Part shown: one piece after another, positions 56,070 to 64,000 of the stretch | Layout of the letters: every line of letters begins with the position of its first letter | Numbering within the stretch: the stretch's first letter is position 1 | Assembly (NCBI GenBank): GCA_031308135.1 | Contig: JAHLJT010000631.1 | Span: 262,092,925-262,156,924, forward strand | DNA length: 64,000 bases | Reading direction: 5' to 3' | Source: Acheta domesticus | Lineage: Eukaryota > Arthropoda > Insecta > Orthoptera > Gryllidae | Translations under genes and position numbers: made by a program | The notes under the pieces: generated by a model | Database searches by the model: none | The model's input: the letters and a program-made list of their open reading frames with translations, nothing else | Told to the model about the DNA's origin: nothing

Positions 56070-57000
56070 GTATCGTGTTGATCCCTCCGCCAGAGAAGAA
56101 ATGCTCCTCCGGATTTCTGGGAAGTCCGCTGGAGCGGGCTGTCGCTGGGAGCCTTACGCCAGCGAACATCGTCGCCACCTCGAACCTCTTCCCTGCGTCA
56201 TTGTGTCGCTCTGGCAGGCGACAGCAGCGCCCGCTCAGCGCCCGCTCAGCGCCCGCTCAGCGCCCGCCGCGCCGCGCCGCGTCTGAGAGCAGAGGCGGAG
56301 GTGGAGGAGGAGGCGGCGAGGGAGGCGGAGGCGGGGGGCAGAGACGGAGGCGGAGGCGGCGGAAGAGGCGGAGGCAGTGGAGACGGTGGTGGAGGAGGAG
56401 ACGGAGGCGGAGGTGAAGGTGGAGGCGGAAGCGGCGGAAGTGAGGGAGGCGGAGACAGAGGCGAAGGCGGAGGCGAAGCCGGAGGTAGAGGCGAAGGTGG
56501 CGGAAGTAGCGAAGGCGAAGCCGGAGGCGGATGCGGAGGTAAAGGTGAAGGTGGAAGCGGGGGCGGCGAGGTTAGAGGCGGAAGCGGCGGAGACGGTGGG
56601 GGAGGCGGTGGAAGTGGAGGCAGCGGCGGAGGCGACAGCGAAGGCGTAGGCGCGGCGCGAGCAATCCTGGCCGATACCTCAGCCGTCATAACCGCGCCGC
56701 GGGCGGGGCCCCGGGCGCCCGCGCCCTTTGTGGGCCAACAGCCCTTTGTCGGCGCGTCTTTGCCGCGGCGCGGCCGCGCGGAAGGGCGCGGCTTTGTCCG
56801 CCCCCGCCCTGTCGCCGGATATTCCCTGCGAACGCGGCGACGGCGGCGACGTGACCGCGTTCCTGCAAGACGCTGCCCCGCGCATGCCGTGCGTTGCACT
56901 CCGCCTCGTACGCGCTCTTTCCGCACCTGCCTCGAGGAGCGAGGAGTAATTACAGGGCGAGTGGCGTTTGGCCTGTGGCGAATGGCCACTGGGTGCTAGG
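56070..57000. promoter_or_regulatory. GC/CpG-rich island 15 with tandem repeats and clustered CTTTG sites
   Basis: Three parts. First, 56225-56262 has four 11-bp GCGCCCGCTCA repeats. Second, about 56285-56645 is a GGC/GGA/GGT minisatellite like that of island 4. Third, 56650-57000 is unique CpG-rich sequence with CCTTTGTG (56724), CCTTTGTC (56742), CTTTGCCG (56757) and CTTTGTCC (56792). Those are TCF/Sox-type half sites within 75 bp, with GCC-rich helper-like neighbours. It ends with GTAATTACAGG (about 56945). Overlapping ORFs up to 247 codons are artefacts. Confidence 0.45.
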
Positions 57001-59034
57001 TGACTTCACTCAGTGGAAATGAAACTGCTTGCTACTTTCTTGTTACTTCGTTCATTCAACGCAAATTGTTCTCTGCAATGAAATGAAATTTCTTTCACTT
57101 CATTAGCTGACTCTTCGATAAAAAAAACATTTTCCCTTATGCAATAATAAAACTGTTCAATAAACGTTTTTTTTAAATCAAACTGAGAATATCTTGGACT
57201 TAATATTTGGCTTACATATTCTACCTTTTCTTCGAAAGTGACAACTCAAAACTCTTTCATTTCGAAACGGAGGAAGGATATATGATAAAGTTACTAAACA
57301 TTTAAGTACAGAGCATTAACATCACAATTTAGCCATCATGAGGCTGTTGTGTCACTTCAACTATTCACCGCAAACCTTTCGGAGTACGAACGTACTCAAC
57401 GCGAATCGCGATTAAAAAAATAATTGCGATTTGCTGAATTACAGGTTATGCTGCTTTTGTGGCAACGATGCGATGTGTATCAAACAGGGAGATTTAAAAT
57501 TGCCTTACAACCCATGAGAAGAAGCTTCTGCTGTCAATGACGATGACATTTCTGATAAAACAGTTGCAGATGTTTTTAATTCATTAAAGAATGATGATTA
57601 TGGCAATACGAAGTGGCAGAGTCTTGTCAAACACTCCCTCACGATTGAGTGCATTGTTCACATTATCCAATAACATGCTGAAAATTTGTTTCCTCGCTAC
57701 AATACATGCATAAGTTAAGATGCCAAGAGCACGCGAACGCAATTATGAAACACTCAATATCACGCAGTTAACTTTTCACCGCACGTCACACTCACCGTTT
57801 ATCCAGGATCATCGCTTTGGATACAGAAATGTCTCCTATTGGTAACGGTGAAGGGAATCTAACTTCCCCATTTTATAGCGTCATGTGGACGGCCTCTGGT
57901 AGCGGGAATATAATTTTTTTGTCGCCATGGACCACTGGAGAAAATATGTTTACAATTTCGCAAAAAACATATCGTGACGTAGCGTACTTCAAGAGATAAG
58001 AAAGTAATCTTGAATCACCTGTATACTATATTATGAATGATTGTTAAAATTGCATAACAAGTCTTCTGACTGAAGGACTTCAAAAAATAAATAAAAAAGA
58101 TAAGAAATTCGTGCATTTGCTTTGATAAATTTGTCTTAAAAGAGAAAATGTTTCAAAAGGTATGAAATTTCTTACATGTTTTGATTATCATCACTTCATA
58201 TATCAAAATGTAAAGTTTTGATATTGGTCAATTTGAATATTGGTTCAGTCCATATTGCACCAAAAGAGTTTTCAGAACGCTTTCCTCGAGATTCTTCCAA
58301 TTCTTCAGCCTTCAATGTTACCAATCTTACCAAATTCAAAATATCGCAACGTTTCAGATTTCATACATGCAATACTCAAAAAATGAAGTTTCGAAATAAA
58401 AGCGTTTAAAGTTTTAAGTGGTGGTTGAATCACAGGTATCTCACGCTTAGAAAATGGTGCATTAAGAGGTAAGCATTACTAAAAGACTTCATACGAGTTC
58501 TGTTAATAATAACAATTATCAAATGATTTAAAATGAGTGTCATAACTTGAAATTTGTGTTTTTTGTGTCAGCGTTGCAGCCCACGAACATTTTTATTTAT
58601 TATCATAGGTAATAACACGATTGCTTTGGATATTGTCGATTAATCCCCGACTCACGAAACGAGAAGAAGATTTTTCTGAAAAATTCCAAAGCACGAGTAG
58701 TATTTAATAGGACCATTCCACGAATGAAATTACGTCCAACACATTTCCAAAATGGGCGAGATCTTGAAAATAACTGAAAGCATGTTAAAATCAAAAAGGT
58801 TATGCCATAGTACATACGCGGCTTATCGCACCTCAACAACGATCAATACTTATCGCCTCCTGAGGTAGATGAGTTGCAGCTCATTATTAGCCAGCAGGGA
58901 GAAGTGGTAAGAAAAATCGATAAATTGTTTAAGATACACCACCCTGACTGGGGCATTTTATATGTATAATTAAACACTTTTAGTTTTCATTTCACGAGTG
59001 AAATAGTCGTCGTAAATTTCATTTATTGCCTATA
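57001..59034. other. AT-rich non-coding stretch
   Basis: A 51-codon open fragment at 57522-57674 (E-E-A-S-A-V-N-D-D-D, 'KTVADVFNSLKNDDYG') has coding-like composition but starts right after a stop. It has no recognised family. The ORFs at 57817 and 58218 also resemble nothing known. Confidence 0.45.
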
Positions 59035-59722
59035 CAGTGTGTCCCAGTTCCGTTAGGACGGCTTCTGTGAAATTCCACACAACAGTAGAATATTTTGGTG
59101 AATAATGGCGTTACGATCATTGAAGTTTCAACAGCAGCAGTTACGAATTTCAATCCGCTAGCATCACTTCAGCAGTCGTCCTGGACGCGAATGTAACAGT
59201 ACGCGTCTGACACTCGTCGGAAAATTGTGTTGGGGCAGCGATCCAACATTAAGTTTTGTGTGAAGTTAGGAAAATAAGCCAGTGAAACGTTTGATATGAT
59301 AAAAAGTGTTGATGATAATGCCTATTTAAGGAGTTCAAAAATTCTGAGTGTTATCTCAACGTCCTCCAACGTTTGTGGGCGAGAATTTGTCAAGTTCGAC
59401 CCGAAAACTGAGAGGCAGGATCATGGTCGCTCCTCTACGACAAAGTCTCAGCCACAAAGCGAAGATCATGCGCGAGTCTTTGGCCCGCTAATGGGTCACA
59501 GTCCTTGATCACCCGTCGTATCCGTCGGATTTGGCCCCAGCCGACATCTGGTTGTTCCGGAAAATGAAGCTGGCCGTGAAAGAAAATTGTTACGACGTCG
59601 TTAAGGAGATCAAAGAAAATTGTTCAGCAGTACTAATTGCAAAACAGTACTACTGCGGCAGTTAAAAAATACTTTTAAAACGATTTCAACCGTAAATCCA
59701 TTCAGGGAGAGAATATTTTGAA
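59035..59722 (+). pseudogene. Internally deleted mariner-family transposase relic
   Basis: 'QRSNIKFCVKLGK' stop 'ASETFDMIKSV' (about 59239-59312) matches the N-terminal helix-turn-helix start of irritans-type mariner transposases (QR.NIKFCVKLGK). After a deletion of most of the catalytic domain, 'HPSYPSDLAPADIWLF' (about 59510-59558) matches the HPPYSPDLAP.DfwLF block carrying the last catalytic Asp. It is followed by 'VVKEIKENCSAVL' (about 59600) and the C-terminal 'SGREYFE' (about 59704). The upstream end (TACAGTGTGTCCCAGTTCCG, 59033-59052) could be the TIR. Stops and frameshifts make it inactive. Confidence 0.8.
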
Positions 59723-60654
59723 TAACATAAGTGATTTTGTGAACATAATACACGATTTTTATTTTTATAGCCACAGTCCTAACATAACTGAGACATACTG
59801 TGTACTTGCGCACCAGAAACAAGACTCGAACATATTTTTCGTCCCAGAGATCTTGAACAAAAATCAACGGAGGTTTCACGGCCGTTTGGGTTGCGAAAGA
59901 CTCGCCTCCGAATCCGCTCAGATTCGAGCTTACTTGAAATGCTGCGCAGACAAGATCGGTCGACCGCACGGCTTCGCAGAGGGGAAAAAACCACCCTCCG
60001 AATGTAAATGAGACTCTTTACATTTAAGTCAATCGAATATCCAAAAGGATGCAAAACCTTGCTGTAAAATTCAGATTCTATCGAAAATTGTAGGCGGTGT
60101 TTGTTTTCATGCTTGGAAAAGTTTCGCAGTTTTTCCACTGTTTCATTTATTAATATGAATGTATGGAACGTGTTTCAGAAACAGGCATGTCAGCTTTACG
60201 TGCGAGTTGTTTCAAAAAGGGAAGTTTATTCGTTTTCATACAATTTACGAAATAAAAACAAACACAAGATACATATAAAAATGCATTTTAATCGGAAATA
60301 GAACACAGCGAATGCAATGGTGAAGCCACAGTTTTATTGTGTGTTTTTGAATGAAATGGACATCTAGTACTAAATATCAGAACATTTAATTAGCGAGTGC
60401 ATACCGGCTTTGAATATAAGAAGTTGCAAGCTGGTTTACTCTAATTTTAATTTCATAAAAGTGCTCATATAGGTTTCAGCCGAATGAGAATTTGGCTTTG
60501 TTAATGGAATTTGTTTAATAAACTGTCTAACAAGGAGGTTCAAGAACTTTATCTCTCGCAAATTGTTTACACATATCTACATCAAATTTTCATGGGCGGC
60601 GTGTAATATTCATCTCATTAATAAATTAATATTCTCTGTTCCCAGTGAATTTAT
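59723..60654. other. Non-coding stretch
   Basis: Overlapping ORFs at 59718-60138 on both strands have no recognised domain. Confidence 0.5.
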
Positions 60655-60800
60655 AAAACTCTTGAGAGCGTAGGCTTCCGCGGGCGAAGTCAGAAAATAC
60701 TTGGCTTTTCGTGAGACGCCGCGTCCTAGGAACAGGAATCAACATTTCGGCCACCATTCTGCGACCTACCTCAGGATCTGTAACCTTAACTTCCCAGAAA
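60655..60800 (-). ncRNA. Second Penelope/hammerhead-like end motif (relic)
   Basis: On the minus strand CCTGAGG (60769-60775) is followed by GGTCGC...GTGGCC and GAAATGTTG (about 60741-60748). Order and spacing match the palindrome motif at 3977-4010: CTGA(A/G)G, stem, CCGAAA, (C/T)GT. The stem bases differ but still pair (GGUC/GGCC here, GGAG/CUCC there), suggesting conserved RNA structure. It lies in a short GC-richer relic with no coding sequence. Confidence 0.35.
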
Positions 60801-61392
60801 AAATTTACGATCGCCGACGTGTAACACTTCGATGAAGAAGCTACAGTGTATGTTTCCTGGTCGTATATCTCGCCAGTTTGTGCGATGGCTTCTATTCCGA
60901 TTAGTCCTACTGCTAAACTACGATAGATGAAGGTTTTACTACTGATGAGAAAGTTGTATGATGTAAAGTGAGCAGTTTTTCTACATGTAATAGCTTATTA
61001 TGTAAATGGTTTTTAATTAGAGAATTTTAATATTATATATTATATCCGATTTTACATATTTATTACATATTCTTACTGTTTTCATTACATATTTACTGTT
61101 TTTTATGTACAGATTTTGATATGTACTGTTTTTTATGTACATATTTTTCTGGTCTCTAGCGATAAGTGGCGCGCGTCTTAGAATAACACTATCACGCGAG
61201 AGACATGTTCGCTTTGGTCGTTCGGCATAATATACAGTGTTAATCTACGACGCACGTTACTTATCACGCGTCAATGTGACGCTAATATCATACAGGCCTT
61301 TTAATATTTGACATTACAAGGATGATACGCTCTCTCTAACCTGAAGGGTAATGGAACGTGAAAGAAAGTACCTCTTACTTGTCTTTTTTCAG
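60801..61392. other. AT-rich non-coding stretch, putative intron
   Basis: Short TGTACATATTTACTGTTTTT-like tandem units lie at about 61055-61145. The last ~20 bases form a pyrimidine-rich acceptor for the candidate exon. Confidence 0.5.
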
Positions 61393-61463
61393 GGAAGTCA
61401 GCGTCTGGCGTAGGCGCGCACCCCACGTACGACTCACGGGACGTCTACCAACTCCACATGCAG
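61393..61463 (+). CDS. Candidate 71-nt coding exon, unknown gene
   Basis: The acceptor CTTGTCTTTTTTCAG (61378-61392) is the best in the window. The frame then reads K-S-A-S-G-V-G-A-H-P-T-Y-D-S-R-D-V-Y-Q-L-H-M-Q with mostly G/C-ending codons in an AT-rich neighbourhood. It ends CAG|GTCGGT (61461-61469), a usable if not ideal donor, with an alternative CAG|GTGTCA at 61480. The phase would be 2 at the start and 0 at the end. Read-through reaches TAA at 61551. I do not recognise the protein. Composition, boundaries and codon use together make this the most credible host-gene exon here. Confidence 0.5.
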
Positions 61464-62699
61464 GTCGGTTGTCCTCTGCAGGTGTCAGTTCTCCAAGATT
61501 TTTGGAGGACAGTGTCTTTATGTGAAAATGTTAATCTGTTATCTAATCGTTAAGCTTCTTGATATAAATACATTCGAAAAATTCAATATAGATTGGTTGC
61601 ATTTCCTCCGCATAGTGGTTATTAATAATTCAGTCTTATTTTCTTTTGTGTTATTTCTTTAAAACCAATCAGTGATTGTCTATACGATATTTTAGTAGCA
61701 CAATGGTATTCTCAGGCTATTTAAAGACAGTGGACACTCATTTCATTACAGCAGGGAAGGGAATAGATAGAATGCCTTTCTTCGTCCAATAGATTATTGT
61801 GAAAAAGCAATATCCAAGCAACGAGGTATATTTCAACTTCATATTACAATTAAGAGATGTAAATAAACCTTCAATAATAATTGTAAATGTTATTATACTT
61901 TTAGCTTTTTCCCTAAACGTGTGATGCAAATGCAGTCATTGGCGTTAATTTTTAGGCATATCGCAGGAGCGCCAACTATCTGAAGGGTGATTGTGGTAAA
62001 TAAATGCTTAAGAAATGTCGGGTTTCTTAAGATTGTTCCTTATAATTTATTTTAAGAATATTTGAAACTGTTAAAAATAATATCATGAGATACGTAGTTT
62101 TTTGTAAGCTCTGTAGCTGTTTATTTGGTAGGTTTATCCCTCATTTCGCAACACTAATAATTAATTTTCATTAATCGACCTCTATTCTACTTTGATATGA
62201 TATTATCAAAATAATATTTGGTATTGATTGATTTGAGTTGACAAAAAACTTTTTGATATAAAATATATTGCCTTTAAAATATATATTGCTTTTTGCGGAA
62301 TTTTGTAAGCAACTTTAAAATATTTGAATTTGCCGCGTCCTCTTTAATTTGAAACAACTATCATTTCCTTTTATCCTAGTCTTATTTCTTCGATTTAAGC
62401 TTATATTTCCATTAATTACTCATTAAAGTGTATCGGGTAAATATTCTGGGACATCTGCGACCAAACATTTCTACCCTCGAATTTGGTAATTCTAATTTGT
62501 ATTTAGGAGACTAAAGTCACATGACCGATTACTAATGGGAAATTTTTAAAACCCATTTCTCCTGAATCCTTTAAATCCAGTCCAGTTCTTCATGCGCGTT
62601 CCTTTAATTTCCTCGAAAATTATGAAAAATGCCCATTCGTTTTAAACAAGTTGACTAATATAGGAAGTTATTAACAAAACTGGTCAGCAGATGCACACG
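61464..62699. other. AT-rich non-coding stretch
   Basis: Nothing was recognised beyond the candidate exon. Confidence 0.5.
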
Positions 62700-63250
62700 A
62701 TTCAAACGTCCCCACTCGAACTTCAGTACTCCTTCATCTGTCGGGTCTGAGTGCGCGCTGCCCCCACCCTCATCCCCACTCGCTTTCTGCCCTCCCCCCT
62801 CGCCCCTTCCCGTCACGCTCTGCCACGCCCCCTCTGCTTCTTCGCTGCCTTCCTGCTCTCGACGGCCTTTTAAACTGTCCGAGAGCTGCCACGCGGCGGC
62901 ACCTGCCGCTCGCCTCCCGACTCCTGCCACTCAGCCCCGCCCCGCCCCGCCCCGCACCCCCCGCAACGCCCCGTCCATCCTCCCCGCCCGCCCCCTCCAT
63001 CCTACACGGCCTGTCCCGCTCCGCCGCCCCGCCCCACACCGCCGCCCCGCCCCACACCGCCGCCCCGCCCCGCTCCCCCTCAGCCGCCCAGCCCAGCCTC
63101 ACCCCTCCCCGCCCCGCCCCGCTTCACCTCAGCCTCCCCGCTCCGCCCCCTCACTCCGCCCTCTGCCACCTTTCCTCCCCGCTTCCCCCCTTCCCCGCCC
63201 ACCACTCCCACCCCCCCCTCGAGAGGAAACACGCGCGGGTGAAGGGTTAT
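62700..63250. promoter_or_regulatory. GC-rich island 16 with C-rich minisatellite
   Basis: The plus strand is C-rich. CGCCGCCCCGCCCCACAC is repeated with an 18-bp period at about 63018-63068, and (CCCCG)n-type runs lie at 62938-63150. The opposite strand has dense G-runs (quadruplex-prone). ORFs on the minus strand (Gly/Arg-rich) are artefacts. It is the mirror polarity of islands 10 and 13. Confidence 0.45.
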
Positions 63251-64000
63251 GCTCCGGATATGCAAGACTTCGCTGCCCCGAGACGGGAATAAATTGCGTA
63301 GTAACTACCCTCAAAGCTAACATCTGCAACAGCTCTAGATTCATGGGTTTGGTGTTTGCATTCAGACGTGGAAAAGGTTTAATTTTAGCTTTCGAGAACT
63401 GTCTATTCATAAAGAAGTGTGCTCTTCATAAATGTGACGAGGAATCTTTTACAAGTGAAAGAGATTGTAACGATTCTAAATCAGGAATTTACCTGAACAG
63501 GTTCGTTAATAATACTGCATTCAAAGATTTGAGTTTTCTATTTTTTATAGTTTCTTGCAATTCTAGCATTGCATTCTCGTAAATATGGTCATAATTATTT
63601 TAAGTAGGTTTATGTTATTTAAATTCATATAAAACAACTGTTTCAGCATCTATTCTCTCCCAATATTGAAAATGCGGAAGTCCTTAGATTGAACTGATCT
63701 TTTCTGACTAATAAGAAGACAATGGTGTGTTAAAATTATTTCATTTCTTAAATTCCTACGAGAACATTAATTCGTTCTTTTCAAACTATAATTGAAAGAT
63801 ATATTTTTATATTCAAAAAATACTTTAACAAAAAAGATAATTCCTTTTAAGGAAATATCCTTTCTTTAGTCCAATAATGTTTGACACTTTGCGTAACATT
63901 CAGTTATCGTCAATTCAGGGAAATGATGTTATTTTCTTATGTTTTAGAATCTGTTATTTTTGCACTATCGTTCTGGAATACAACATTTCTAGCTTTTCTG
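63251..64000. other. AT-rich non-coding stretch to window end
   Basis: The 79-codon frame at 63343-63582 has no recognised domain. Nothing else was seen. Confidence 0.5.

Noticed and set aside
56246..56999. 247- and 232-codon ORFs in island 15
   Set aside because: Same triplet-repeat artefact, with overlapping frames on both strands and no conserved motif.

Overview
This window looks like non-coding, repeat-laden nuclear DNA from an animal, most probably a hemimetabolous (polyneopteran) insect. That reading rests on an AT-rich background, no dense ORFs or operons, several tRNA-headed SINE families whose tails resemble those I associate with orthopteroid insects, degenerate mariner, non-LTR and other arthropod-type transposon relics, and abundant microsatellites. 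No complete protein-coding gene is visible. The longest open frames (up to 271 codons) are artefacts of GGC/GGA triplet tracts. The window is best read as intergenic sequence or one or more long introns.

Layout: 1-6 kb holds AT-rich DNA, a dispersed repeat, and a large near-perfect palindrome (2430-4063) whose outer ends carry a motif resembling Penelope-like/hammerhead RNA ends. 7-8.1 kb is a non-LTR endonuclease relic, 8.7-9.95 kb a foldback element, and 10.3 kb a SINE. 12-16 kb has GC islands, a dispersed repeat and a head-to-head SINE pair. 16.3-17.65 kb (+) and 26.1-27.6 kb (-) are two independently decayed copies of the same transposon-derived protein family. 22.46 kb holds an exon-like frame behind a good splice acceptor. 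31.4-32.64 kb holds a MITE and a 3x tandem array of a ~213-bp exon-like unit encoding a CX2C...CX2C segment. 37.8, 41.2, 45.9 and 49.5 kb carry more SINEs, and one of them sits in a gag-knuckle relic. 41.35-42.39 kb is a TIR element. 44.3-47 kb and 51.6-54.7 kb hold two families of diverged segmental repeats. 59.0-59.7 kb is an internally deleted mariner. 61.39 kb has a convincing 71-nt candidate exon.

Superimposed on this are about 17 GC-rich, CpG-rich islands of 150-950 bp, spaced roughly every 2-6 kb. Many contain GGN triplet tracts or G/C-rich minisatellites, and several contain homeodomain-, TCF- and YY1/Pho-like motifs. Their regular recurrence in AT-rich DNA is the most striking large-scale feature and would fit a regulatory landscape around a developmental gene, although that is inference. 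The most unusual local features are the tandem exon-like zinc-binding repeat (31999-32637), the ~1.6-kb palindrome with RNA-motif ends, and the paired covarying stem motifs at 3977-4010 and 60741-60776.
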